DNA of 64,000 nt, taken from Tractidigestivibacter montrealensis (GTDB lineage Bacteria > Actinomycetota > Coriobacteriia > Coriobacteriales > Atopobiaceae). Each line of letters begins with the position of its first letter. Positions within the stretch are counted from its first letter, which is position 1. A program made the position numbers and the translations under genes. Under the pieces are notes generated by a model that saw only the letters and a list, made by a program, of their open reading frames with translations, ran no database searches and was not told where the DNA came from. This document shows, in pieces, positions 41,345-50,089 of the stretch. The stretch lies in assembly GCF_024741235.1 (NCBI RefSeq), contig NZ_JANSKA010000001.1, positions 372,001-436,000 on the forward strand. The letters run 5' to 3'.

Positions 41345-44341
41345 CTACTTCCTGGCGAGCAGGTATCCGTAGTCGTCACGCACGGCCACGATGGTCGCGC
41401 GGACCGCTTCGGGAAGGCTGCAGGCGACGTCGTCCACATCGTAGACTGCCGTAGTTCCGTCGAGCCTCACGAGCATGCCACCCTCGACGGGAAGGAAGCC
41501 CTCGTTCTGGGAGTCGTCGAAGTCCTCCTTGCTCCAGAACAGGGTGAGCTTATCGCGATAGGGCCTACCCTCGGAGTACGGGCAGAACACGGCGCAGTTG
41601 CCGCACTCGTTGCACATGCCGTCCACGTGAACGATCTGGCGCTCGCGCATGCCGGGCACGCGGATGGCAACGTTGGCGCGGTTGGGGCAGACCTCGCAGC
41701 AGGTCTCGCACACGGTGGCGCAGCCAAGGCAGCGCGTGTGGACGAGCGACGCGACGTCAGCCTCGAGGGTTCCTCGGGACGCGAGGGGCGTCTCGTAGCA
41801 GGGGTCGACGTTTGCCTCGCCCTTGGCGTCGAAGGAAGCACCCGCAATGGCCGTTGTGACGGTCATGGCGTCGGCGATGGCCTTAACAACGGTGGCCGGA
41901 CCACGACGGGCGTCGCCGGCGGCAAAGACGTGCGACACGCTGGTCTCGAGGGAGTCCAAGACAACGGGGCGTCCCTTCTCGTCCAGCTCGCAGCCGGTGG
42001 CCTGATAGAGACCCTGCTCGATGCGCTCGCCCACGGCCGTGATGACAGAGGTGGCAGGCACGCCCACGGTCTCGCCGGTGGGCTCGGGGGCGCGGCGGCC
42101 AGAGGCGTCGGGCGCACCAAGGCGCATGACCTCGCAAGTCAGCGTGCCGTTGGCAAGGTCACCCGGCGAGAGGAGCTCCATGAACTCCACGCCGTCCTCG
42201 AGCGCCATGACAAGCTCTTCCTCGTCGGCGGGCATGTAGCGACGGGTGCGGCGGTAGACCAGGCGCACGTGCTCCACGCCGGGCACGCGCTTGGCGGCAC
42301 GCGCCACGTCCATGGCGGTGTTGCCGCCGCCGATGACCACCACGTCAGAGCCGAGCTTGCACTGGGCAGGATCCTCCTTGAAGTCGCGCAGGAAGTCGAT
42401 GGCGTCAAGCGCCTCGCCGCTGCGCAGGGCCGGACGGCCCGGCGCCCAAGCGCCAATTGTCACCACGACGTCGGTGAAGCCCTGGTCGAGAAGGTCGCGC
42501 GCGTTGGTGACCTCGACACCCGTCTTGAACGTGGCGCCGTATGCCGAGCAGAGCTCAACATCGTGATCGATGGCCTCATCGGAGATGCGGAACCCCGGGA
42601 TCACGTGACGAACGATTCCGCCAAGCTGGCCGGTGCGCTCGAACACGGTGACGTCTACGCCAGCACGCGAGAGGAACGACGCCGTGGCAAGGCCAGCGGG
42701 GCCAGCGCCCACGACGGCCACCTTGCGGCCGGTCACGCTGCCGCGTGCGGAGAGCGTGGGCAGAACCTCAGCCAGGCCCTTCTCGGCAGCCAGAAGCTTG
42801 AACTCGCGGATGTGCACGTGCTCCTCGTAGTAGTTGCGCATGCAGGAGTTACCGCAGGTGTGCGGGCAGATGGTGCCCGTGGTGAAGGGCAGGGCGTTGC
42901 GCTCGAGGATGATGTTGAGGGCGTCGGCATAGCGGCCCTCCTCGCAGGCGCGAAGGTAGCCGGGGATGTCCTGCTCGATGGGGCAATCCTCGCGGCAGGG
43001 AGCCGTGAAGCAGTCAATGAGCGGCAGCTCGTGGCCCACGTGACGCTCGGGCGTAGGCTTGACGGGCTTGCGATAGCGCGGGTTGGTGAGGGCGTCCTCC
43101 ACGATGGCGGCAACCTTGGCGGAATCAACGCCCGAGAAGGGCTTCTCGTCGATGCCGGCGAGTGCCTCGTCAATCTGGCCAAGGTGCTGGTAGCCACCGG
43201 GCTTGAGGAGCGTTGTTGCCACGGTGACAGGCCAGATGCCCGCGTCGACAAGCGAACGAACGTTGAGGGCGTCCGCGCCGCCGGAGAAGGAGATGCGCAG
43301 GCTGCCATCGAACTCGTCGGCAATGCGCTTTGCAAGCGAGACAGTGAGCGGGTAGAGCGAGCGGCCCGACATGTACATCTCGTCGCTGGGCAGCTCGGAG
43401 CGGGTGACGTCCACCGGGAAGGTGTTGGTGAGCTTGACGCCAAACTCGACGCCGCGCTCCTTTGCCAGCGCGATGAGGCGGTTGAGCATGGGCACGGCAT
43501 CGGCCCACTGCAGGTCCTCGTTGAAGTGATGCTCGTCGAAGACGATGTAGTCGAAGCCCAGCGAGTCGAGCGTCTTACGCGCGTACTCATAACCCAAAAG
43601 CGTGGGGTTGCACTTGATGTAGGTGTTCAGGCCCTTCTCGGTGATGAGGTGCGTCGCGATGCGCTCGATCTCGGCCGGCGGGCAGCCGTGGAGTGTGGAC
43701 TCGGTGACGGAGCGGGAGACGCACGGCGAGATGGAGTCGACAAACGCGGCGTCAACGTGCTGGAAGCGGTCGAGGTTGGCCTTGGCCCACGCAATGGCCT
43801 CCTGGAAGACAGGGGTGTTGGAGGCGTCCTTCATGTTGTTGATGTAGGTGTCGACTTTCTCGCCCTTGATGCCCTCGAGGTCGTAGCCAACCGACATGTT
43901 GAAGACGAAGCCATCGGGGTCGCCAAAGCCAAACTCCTGGGCAAGGAGCTTGCAGGCAACCCACGCCTTGACGTACTCGTCAAAGGCGCAGGGCACAGTG
44001 AGCTCGGTGGACCACTCGCAGTTGTAGCCCTCGTCGGCAGCAAGGATGCAGGGCTTGTTCACGCAGGCAGAGAGCTCGGCGCCGTCCATCTTCTGGACGG
44101 TCTTGAGCTCGAAGAAGCGAGCGCCAGTGACGTAGGCGGCAATGATGTTCTGCGCGAGCTGGGTGTTGGGACCTGCAGCCGGGCCAACGGGCGACTCGAC
44201 CTTCTCGCCAAAGATGGGACGGGCGTGGCCGCCGAGCTTGGCGAGACGAGACTCGCCAAAGATGGTTCCCTGGGTCTTCTTCTCGGTAAGGATCCAGTCC
44301 ATGAGCTGGTCGAACGGGATGGGACGCATGATGTCGCTCAT
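41345..44341 (-). CDS. ygfK: YgfK: multi-domain flavin/iron-sulfur oxidoreductase
   Basis: The 998-residue protein starts with a dihydroorotate/dihydropyrimidine-dehydrogenase-like barrel (residues about 1-420). A GltD-like domain follows, with cluster cysteines (CREDCPIEQDIPG, CPHTCGNSCM), the FAD loop VAVVGAGPAGLATASFL and the NAD(P)H loop VVVIGGGNTAMDVA. The C-terminus holds a ferredoxin-like part (CLGCATVCETCCEVCPNRA, CNECGNCAVFCPY). YgfK has been called a putative selenate reductase subunit, but its constant neighbours are purine genes, so a reductive or electron-bifurcating step on a purine intermediate is more likely. It lies between ssnA and the ferredoxin gene. ATG 44341 follows GAGAGG; the longer frame starts in the leader. 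Confidence 0.94.
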   Translation of the reverse strand: MSDIMRPIPFDQLMDWILTEKKTQGTIFGESRLAKLGGHARPIFGEKVESPVGPAAGPNTQLAQNIIAAYVTGARFFELKTVQKMDGAELSACVNKPCILAADEGYNCEWSTELTVPCAFDEYVKAWVACKLLAQEFGFGDPDGFVFNMSVGYDLEGIKGEKVDTYINNMKDASNTPVFQEAIAWAKANLDRFQHVDAAFVDSISPCVSRSVTESTLHGCPPAEIERIATHLITEKGLNTYIKCNPTLLGYEYARKTLDSLGFDYIVFDEHHFNEDLQWADAVPMLNRLIALAKERGVEFGVKLTNTFPVDVTRSELPSDEMYMSGRSLYPLTVSLAKRIADEFDGSLRISFSGGADALNVRSLVDAGIWPVTVATTLLKPGGYQHLGQIDEALAGIDEKPFSGVDSAKVAAIVEDALTNPRYRKPVKPTPERHVGHELPLIDCFTAPCREDCPIEQDIPGYLRACEEGRYADALNIILERNALPFTTGTICPHTCGNSCMRNYYEEHVHIREFKLLAAEKGLAEVLPTLSARGSVTGRKVAVVGAGPAGLATASFLSRAGVDVTVFERTGQLGGIVRHVIPGFRISDEAIDHDVELCSAYGATFKTGVEVTNARDLLDQGFTDVVVTIGAWAPGRPALRSGEALDAIDFLRDFKEDPAQCKLGSDVVVIGGGNTAMDVARAAKRVPGVEHVRLVYRRTRRYMPADEEELVMALEDGVEFMELLSPGDLANGTLTCEVMRLGAPDASGRRAPEPTGETVGVPATSVITAVGERIEQGLYQATGCELDEKGRPVVLDSLETSVSHVFAAGDARRGPATVVKAIADAMTVTTAIAGASFDAKGEANVDPCYETPLASRGTLEADVASLVHTRCLGCATVCETCCEVCPNRANVAIRVPGMRERQIVHVDGMCNECGNCAVFCPYSEGRPYRDKLTLFWSKEDFDDSQNEGFLPVEGGMLVRLDGTTAVYDVDDVACSLPEAVRATIVAVRDDYGYLLARK

Positions 44342-44455
44342 TGCGATTCCTCTCCAGAAACGCATTTCCGTGGGGACGTGAGGCGTGCGCGGCGCCACGG
44401 GATCCGCGCACGTCGTGGCAGCGGCGGCATTGGAGCGCCGCTGCCGGGAAGGTGC

Positions 44456-45811
44456 CTAGTACTCGCGGTCGTTGAGCTCTCCCCAGAGCTTCTTGGACTG
44501 GTCGAGCACAAAGGTATCAATCCTATCCTTGTCGATGTCCGTGAACTCACGGTCATGGTAGACCACGCGGCCGTTCACGATGGTGGTACGGCAGTCGTGA
44601 CCCTCGACGCCAAAGAGGATGTGGCCATCGATGTTCTCCGCGCCAATGGGCGTGGGCGCCGGATAGTCAAACACGGCGACGTCCGCGGCGGCACCGGGCG
44701 CAAGCACGCCCAGGGGCTTGCCCTGCGGCTTGGAGGCGAAGTACATGTTGGCGACCTCGGCGTTGTTCTTGAAGAGCATGGTCATGGCCTCGCCCCAGGC
44801 CACGTTGGGCAGCGCGGAGTTGAGGCGCTGCAGGGGCACGAAGGCCTTGAGGGACTGCAGCATGTCGTGGGTGTAGGCGTCGGTGCCCATGGTCACGGTG
44901 ATGCCACGCTTGAAGAACTCGAGCACCGGGGCAGTGCCCACGGCGTTGTTGGCATTGGACTGCGGGTTGTTGACGATCTTGGTGTGGGTCTCGGCAACAA
45001 CGTCCATGTCGGCGGGGGTGATGTGGATGCAGTGGCCGAGCATGGTCTTCTCGCCCAGGATTCCGTGGTCGAGGAGGCGGTGAATCGACGTGCAGCCATG
45101 CTTCTGGGCCGAGTCGTAGACATCGTTCATGCCCTCGCACACGTGGATGTGGAAGCCGGTGAGGCCGTTGTTCGCCTCGACCATGCGGTCGAGCGCCTCG
45201 TCCGGCAGCGTGAAGAGTGCGTGCCCGCCAAACATGGCAGCAATCATGTCGGAGTCCTGGCTGGCCGCCCAGCGGGCAAAGTCGGCGTTCTCCTGAATGG
45301 ACTGATCGAGCTTCTCCTTGCCGTCACGGTCAGAGACCTCATAGCACAGGCAGGCACGCATGCCCATCTCCTGCGCCACGTCCTTGATGGCAAAGAGGGA
45401 GCCGGGGATCTCGCGGAAGCTTGCGTGGTGATCGAAGATGGTGGTCACGCCATTGCGGAACGACTCCATCATGGTCACGTACGCGCAGGCACGCGTGCCA
45501 TCGAGCGTGAGGTGACGGTCGATGTTCCACCACTGCTGCTCGAGGTTCTCGAGGAAGTTGGTGGGGTTGCAGCCCTTGATGGCAAGGCCGCGCGCCAGAC
45601 CGGAGTAGATGTGGGTGTGGCAGTTGATAAGACCGGGCATGATAAGGCCGCCGTGGGCATCGATGAACTCTGCCGTGGGGTAGGCGGCATCCATCTTGGC
45701 ACGCGTGCCAACTGCCACGATCTTGTCGTGGTCGATGACAACGGCACCGTCCTCGATGAAGGGCACCTGGGGGTCCCTGGTTACGACCCGACCGTTTCCA
45801 ACAAGTAGCAT
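44456..45811 (-). CDS. ssnA: SsnA amidohydrolase
   Basis: The 451-residue protein is an ATZ/TRZ-type amidohydrolase of the SsnA family: PGLINCHTHIYSGLARG (metal histidines), GVTTIFDHHAS, GFHIHVCEG, LGHCIHI, NNPQSNANN and TMGTDAYTHD (catalytic Asp). The E. coli gene lies beside ygfK and the molybdenum hydroxylase genes, exactly as here. It probably hydrolyses or deaminates a cyclic purine-derived intermediate. ATG 45811 has AAGGAGGAGAGG upstream. It is the first gene of the run ssnA-ygfK-ferredoxin-xdhD. A half-conserved operator-like site (CTAAC-AAATA-TTTTG) with a TATTAC -10 candidate lies about 225 bases upstream. Confidence 0.93.
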   Translation of the reverse strand: MLLVGNGRVVTRDPQVPFIEDGAVVIDHDKIVAVGTRAKMDAAYPTAEFIDAHGGLIMPGLINCHTHIYSGLARGLAIKGCNPTNFLENLEQQWWNIDRHLTLDGTRACAYVTMMESFRNGVTTIFDHHASFREIPGSLFAIKDVAQEMGMRACLCYEVSDRDGKEKLDQSIQENADFARWAASQDSDMIAAMFGGHALFTLPDEALDRMVEANNGLTGFHIHVCEGMNDVYDSAQKHGCTSIHRLLDHGILGEKTMLGHCIHITPADMDVVAETHTKIVNNPQSNANNAVGTAPVLEFFKRGITVTMGTDAYTHDMLQSLKAFVPLQRLNSALPNVAWGEAMTMLFKNNAEVANMYFASKPQGKPLGVLAPGAAADVAVFDYPAPTPIGAENIDGHILFGVEGHDCRTTIVNGRVVYHDREFTDIDKDRIDTFVLDQSKKLWGELNDREY

Positions 45812-46480
45812 AGGACCTCTCCTCCTTGCTACATGCCGCAGATCAGCTACGGCCCAACCTGTGTTCATCGCGGCCCTCTCATGCCGCGACGGCCGGGCGT
45901 TGCGCGAACGCGATTGCGCCGCATGGGCACCCGACTACCCAGCTGCAAACGAAGCGCAGGTACAAGGTCCTTCCCCGTTGGCCTCTTCCTGCAAATCACC
46001 GTATTGGCGAAACTTCGCACTTCTTGTAATACAACCTAACAAATATTTTGCTTCAAATTGGCGTCCGGCTCGTCGCGGTCTGGAGAACATCGGCGTACGG
46101 TCGATTGCCGGTGTGTACGGTAACGTTATATTTTGAGAAAACTAACGTAGACGCGCCGATTGACCAAGTCTGCACGCCTTTTTGAGAAAACAATACCAAT
46201 GAGCTGGGAATTGTTTATGGCGCAACGACAGAGGAACCCATGGTGGTAATGAGCGGAAGGACGATATGTCGCCGTGCTTGGACAACACCATATCGCGTTC
46301 GTAAGCGTTTACGTTGAAACAGGCGTTCCCTTACATTCAATAAGCCCCTCGTGGTGCTAGTATTTCTTGACTGTTGGCTTCCCCGCCCATGTAGAAAACT
46401 GCGCCATGCAGCCCGCGCCCGTGCGCTAAGAACTCATGCGCCTCGACTGAGCGGGCCCGCCAGAAAGGGATCGAGGAATC
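45812..46480. other. Divergent control region between ssnA and the DauR-like regulator
   Basis: This 669-bp stretch is much more AT-rich than its surroundings and holds no supported gene. It contains the operator-like site at 46036-46050, the palindrome TAACGTTA near 46120, and two TTTTGAGAAAAC blocks (about 46130 and 46180). Confidence 0.5.
46036..46050. promoter_or_regulatory. Possible shared operator upstream of ssnA
   Basis: CTAAC-AAATA-TTTTG keeps one clear half-site. On the minus strand TATTAC follows four bases later as a candidate -10. Confidence 0.4.
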
Positions 46481-47131
46481 ATGAAGAAGTCCGAGGTCGA
46501 ATTTCTCTCTCGCCTTGCAAAGGGTATTGCCGCACAGTTTGGAAGCAACTGCGAGGTCGTTGTCCATGACCTGGAGTCCAAGGATCCGGACAGCACCATC
46601 GTCGCAATAGAGAACGGCCAGGTCTCTGGCAGAAAGCTCGGCGATGGCCCCTCCAACGTGGTGCTTAAGGCCCTGAGCTCAGACCCAGACAAGCTCCAGG
46701 ACCACTTTGCCTACAACACGCGCACCGAGGACGGCCGCGAGCTACGCTCGAGCACGATCTTCTTCCGCGACGAGACGGGCAAGCCCGTGGCAATCTTTGC
46801 CATCAACTATGACTCCACGCCCATCATGGCGCTGCAGAACATGCTCAAGGACTTCACCGCGCTTGCCAGCCCCGCTACAGACGAGCCGGAGGTCATCCCC
46901 CACAACGTGAATGACCTCCTAGACGAGCTCATCGACCAGAGCGTGCGGCTTGTGGGCAAGCCCGTTGCCCTCATGACCAGGGACGACAAGGTCAGGGCAA
47001 TCGGCTTCCTCAACAACTCCGGCGCGTTCCTCATCACCAAGGCCGGACAGAAGGTATGCAACTACTTTGGCATCTCGAAGTACACGCTGTACAGCTACAT
47101 GGACGAGGCCAAGGCACAGAAGAAGGAGTAG
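46481..47131 (+). CDS. DauR/YheO-type transcriptional regulator
   Basis: The 216-residue protein has an N-terminal YheO-type PAS domain (residues about 8-115: LAKGIAAQFGSNCEVVVHDL, IENGQVSGRKLGDGP, FFRDETGKPVAIFAINYD) and a C-terminal helix-turn-helix (about 160-210: FLITKAGQKVCNYFGISKYTLYSYMDE). The DauR family senses small metabolites; DauR of Pseudomonas controls D-arginine use. It is divergent from ssnA and followed by an M20 hydrolase gene four bases after its stop. As the only dedicated one-component regulator in the purine region it is a candidate for binding the shared palindrome, which is inference. GAGGA precedes the ATG. Confidence 0.9.
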   Translation: MKKSEVEFLSRLAKGIAAQFGSNCEVVVHDLESKDPDSTIVAIENGQVSGRKLGDGPSNVVLKALSSDPDKLQDHFAYNTRTEDGRELRSSTIFFRDETGKPVAIFAINYDSTPIMALQNMLKDFTALASPATDEPEVIPHNVNDLLDELIDQSVRLVGKPVALMTRDDKVRAIGFLNNSGAFLITKAGQKVCNYFGISKYTLYSYMDEAKAQKKE

Positions 47132-47135
47132 GCGC

Positions 47136-48362
47136 ATGTCCAACGAGTGCCGCACTGACGACGAGGCAACAGGGCTCACCTCACGGCTCGTGGGCATAGA
47201 GAGCACAGACCCCGGTGCCTTTGAGGGCCACATCGAGGACTTTGTGCACACGTGGCTCGAGGAACGTCGCAAGCGCGCCGGCAGCCTTGCCGAGTCCATA
47301 CAAATCGAAGAGCTCGAGGCGCTGCCAGGACGCCGTTGCCTGAGGGCGCTCATTCCCGCGGAAGGGACGAGCGACGCCTCTGCCGGTCCTGCTGACCTCA
47401 CCCTTCTCTGCCACATGGACACCGTGCGCGTGGGCGCCGGCTGGAGCGAGGACACGCCGGCCTTCTCGCCCGTTCTGCGCGATGGCGAGCTCTATGGCCG
47501 CGGCTCGTGCGACATGAAGGGCGGCCTGGCCTGCGCGCTTCTCGCCTTTTCGGATGCGCTTGACGAGGTTGGTCGGCGCGGGAGCCTACCCGGGCGCTCG
47601 ATGGCGATTGTGTGCACCGTGGACGAGGAGGACGAGATGCGCGGCTCGGAGGCCGCCATCCGCGCCGGCTGGCTGAGTGCCACCGGCTGGGTCCTCGACA
47701 CCGAGCCCACTGACGGCCGTGCGCGCGGCTCGCACAAGGGACGCACCTGGTACGTCATCGACATGCACGGCGTTACCGCGCACGCCAGCACGCCCTGGCG
47801 CGGCGCAGACGCCATCGCCGCCCTGGCAGAGGCCGTCTGCCGGATTCGCGGGTCTGTTGCGGCACTGCCCTCCCACCCCGAGCTTGGCCGCTCAACCGTC
47901 ACGTTTGGGCAGATAAAAGGCGGCTACAGCCCCTACGTGGTGCCCGACGAGTGCCACGTGACCATCGACATGCGGCTGGTGCCGCCCACGGGCTCTTCGG
48001 ATGCCGAGAAGATCGTGCGCGATGCCTGCGCCGCGGCAGAGGCAGCCGTGCCTGGCACCCATGCGGACGTGCGCTGCACCGGGGACAGGCCGCCCATCGA
48101 GCTTGACCCGGCGTCGCCGCTGCTTGCGGCGCTTGCGCGGGCAAGCGAGGAGGCCTGGGGCGAGACGCCGGCGACGGACGTCTTCACCGGCTACACCGAC
48201 TCTGCCGTCGTGGCGGGTACCTGCGGGAACCCCACGTGCCTCTCGTACGGGCCGGGCAGTCTCGAAGTTGCCCACAAGCCCAACGAGCACGTTCCCGTTG
48301 CAGACCTCGCGCGCATCCGCGCGGTGCTCTCTCGGCTTGCCGCCAATACGCTGTGGGGCTAG
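47136..48362 (+). CDS. M20 family metallopeptidase/deacylase
   Basis: The 408-residue protein belongs to the ArgE/DapE/ACY1/CPG2 group. Zinc-site motifs are LLCHMDTVRVG (His93, Asp95), GRGSCDMKGG (Asp126), VDEEDEMRGS (general-base and ligand glutamates), DTEPTDG and a C-terminal KPNEHVP histidine, with a dimerisation domain in the middle (TAHASTPWRGADAI). The substrate is an N-acylated or N-carbamoylated amino acid or a peptide; the purine context suggests a ureido or formylated glycine- or diaminopropionate-like compound. The start at 47136 follows AAGGAG by seven bases, and the regulator stop is four bases upstream, so the two are co-expressed. Confidence 0.9.
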   Translation: MSNECRTDDEATGLTSRLVGIESTDPGAFEGHIEDFVHTWLEERRKRAGSLAESIQIEELEALPGRRCLRALIPAEGTSDASAGPADLTLLCHMDTVRVGAGWSEDTPAFSPVLRDGELYGRGSCDMKGGLACALLAFSDALDEVGRRGSLPGRSMAIVCTVDEEDEMRGSEAAIRAGWLSATGWVLDTEPTDGRARGSHKGRTWYVIDMHGVTAHASTPWRGADAIAALAEAVCRIRGSVAALPSHPELGRSTVTFGQIKGGYSPYVVPDECHVTIDMRLVPPTGSSDAEKIVRDACAAAEAAVPGTHADVRCTGDRPPIELDPASPLLAALARASEEAWGETPATDVFTGYTDSAVVAGTCGNPTCLSYGPGSLEVAHKPNEHVPVADLARIRAVLSRLAANTLWG

Positions 48363-48522
48363 CGGGCCCTTCTCGGCAACGGATTCCGGCGGCGGGCCTC
48401 ACCTGTGGCACCCATCCTCCTGCGACGTCCACCCTCGCGGTTCTCGTAAATGCTACTGTGCAAGTAGGGTATAAGGCCCCCGATGACCAAAGCCGCACCA
48501 CGGCCAATCAAAGGAGAAACCC

Positions 48523-49383
48523 ATGCTCAGACATGTAGCCAACGTCGTTAAGGGGTACCGCACGCAGGACGGTGCCGGAGTGAGCCTCGTACGCGTACTG
48601 GGTGACCAGACCGCACGCGACTTTGACCCCTTCCTCATGCTGGACTCGTTTGACAGCACCAACCCGGATGACTACACCGCAGGATTCCCACTTCACCCCC
48701 ACCGCGGCATCGAGACCGTAAGCTACCTGCGCGAAGGCGCGATGCACCACCGAGACACCATGGGGTTCGAGGACACCGTGACCTCGGGCGAGGTGCAGTG
48801 GATGTGCGCCGGCTCGGGTGTGGAGCACGAGGAGACCATTCCAGCCGCACGACGCCTGCTTGGCGTACAGCTGTGGCTTAACCTCCCGGCAGCCGAGAAG
48901 ATGGCACAACCCACCTACCACGCCGTGAAGCGCGACGACATCGAGTCCGTGCCGCTTGACGGCGCTGTGCTGCGACTGCTCGCCGGGCGTTATGTTGACG
49001 AGAATGGCAAGTCCCACCAGGGGTTTGTTGGCAGCCACCTTCCACTTGACTACTACGAGCTCACCGTGGAGGCGGGCCACAGTGTCGAGATTCCCGTAGA
49101 CGAGGACCGCTCTGTCCTGGCGTTCACGCTCGAGGGGCCCGCGCTCATCGGCGGCCTGCCGCTGGGCGAGAAGACCGCGGTCAAGCTTGTGGAAGGGGAC
49201 TGCGTGGGCATCACCGCCACAGACGAGAAGCCCTCGGTGGTGCTGCTCATGAGCTCTGTTGCCCTGCGCGAGCCCATAGCATGGGGCGGGCCCATCGTGA
49301 TGAACAGCACTGCCGAGCTGCGGCAAGCCTTCCGCGACCTCGACGAGGGGACGTTCATCAGGGAAGACGTCCGGAGCCTGTAA
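48523..49383 (+). CDS. Pirin family protein
   Basis: The 286-residue bicupin protein has all pirin hallmarks: FPLHPHRGIETVSY with iron ligands His58 and His60, HHRDTMG, and GEVQWMCAGSGVEHEE with His102 and Glu104. Some pirins are quercetin dioxygenases, others redox-sensing co-regulators; the function here is unknown. It has its own promoter-like TATAAG about 50 bases upstream and an AAAGGAGAAA ribosome site. It is convergent with the mogA-like gene, and a 100-bp dispersed element follows its stop. Confidence 0.92.
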   Translation: MLRHVANVVKGYRTQDGAGVSLVRVLGDQTARDFDPFLMLDSFDSTNPDDYTAGFPLHPHRGIETVSYLREGAMHHRDTMGFEDTVTSGEVQWMCAGSGVEHEETIPAARRLLGVQLWLNLPAAEKMAQPTYHAVKRDDIESVPLDGAVLRLLAGRYVDENGKSHQGFVGSHLPLDYYELTVEAGHSVEIPVDEDRSVLAFTLEGPALIGGLPLGEKTAVKLVEGDCVGITATDEKPSVVLLMSSVALREPIAWGGPIVMNSTAELRQAFRDLDEGTFIREDVRSL

Positions 49384-49410
49384 GGAGGCCCCTCTCGTCT
49401 CTGCCTCCCT

Positions 49411-49520
49411 CCCCCCTCCGTTCTTTGGCGGTTATTGAGAAATGAGACCTGCGTTTGCCCAGTTGGCGAGCATCGCAATTCACAAATACCGATAAAGAAG
49501 GGGAGGGAGGAGAGGAGGGA
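49411..49520. repeat. 100-bp dispersed element with TTCTTTATCGGT ends, copy 2
   Basis: Between CCCCCCTCCGTTCTTTGGCGG on the left and ACCGATAAAGAAGGGGAGGG on the right lies a core with GTTTGCCCAGTTGGCGA, matching copy 1 at 21301-21402. It occupies the convergent gap between the pirin and mogA-like genes and may act as terminator for both. Confidence 0.65.
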
Positions 49521-49544
49521 AGGAAGGGCCGCCAAGGAGGCAGG

Positions 49545-50084
49545 CTATCGGCGCTCCGCGGCGCAGTCGGCGGGCCCGCCACGCAGGATGCGCAGCCCAT
49601 GCGCGATGGGCCCAATCACCGCAGAGATATTCTCGCACGCAGCCTTGGGGCTGCCGGGCAGGTTCACCACGAGTGTGCCCCCAAGGATGCCCGCCGTCTC
49701 GCGGGAAAGGCAGGCGTGCGGCGTAATGGCCATCGACGCGGCTCGCATGGCTTCCGGGATGCCTGGTGCTATGCGCTCGCACACGGCAGCAGTGGCCTCG
49801 GGCGTCACGTCGCGCGGCGAGAAGCCCGTACCGCCCGTGGTGAGAACGAGCGCCACGTCCGCGCCCGCAGCCCCGCGGATGGCATCCTCTATCTGAGGAC
49901 GCTCGTCGGGCACCACGCTCATAGAGACGACGCGGTAGCCCTTCTCGCCGAGAAGCTCCGCGAGCGCTGGGCCAGAGGCGTCCTCGCGCTCGCCACGCGA
50001 GCAGCGGTCGCTCACGGTTATCACGGCAGCGGTATAGGCCTCACAGTCTGCTGCCTGTGACTTGTTTGTCTCGCTAGGGCTCAT
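49545..50084 (-). CDS. mogA: Molybdopterin adenylyltransferase (MogA/MoaB-like)
   Basis: The 179-residue protein has the MoCF-biosynthesis fold: AAVITVSDRCSRGEREDASG at the start, LTTGGTGFSPRDVTPEA as molybdopterin/Mg site, and NLPGSPKA near the end. MogA activates molybdopterin by adenylation before molybdate insertion by MoeA. It stands at the end of a minus-strand series modA-modB-modC-moaA-moaC/MOSC-moeA-like-mogA with tiny gaps or overlaps, so molybdate import and cofactor building form one operon. The start at 50084 follows AGGAG and lies five bases after the moeA-like stop. Confidence 0.9.
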   Translation of the reverse strand: MSPSETNKSQAADCEAYTAAVITVSDRCSRGEREDASGPALAELLGEKGYRVVSMSVVPDERPQIEDAIRGAAGADVALVLTTGGTGFSPRDVTPEATAAVCERIAPGIPEAMRAASMAITPHACLSRETAGILGGTLVVNLPGSPKAACENISAVIGPIAHGLRILRGGPADCAAERR

Positions 50085-50089
50085 GTCTC

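Noticed and set aside
41312-45808. A 1498-codon open frame on the plus strand
   Set aside because: It lies exactly antisense to ygfK and ssnA, is rich in His, Val, Gly and Asp as expected from reading GC-rich codons backwards, and has no recognisable domain.
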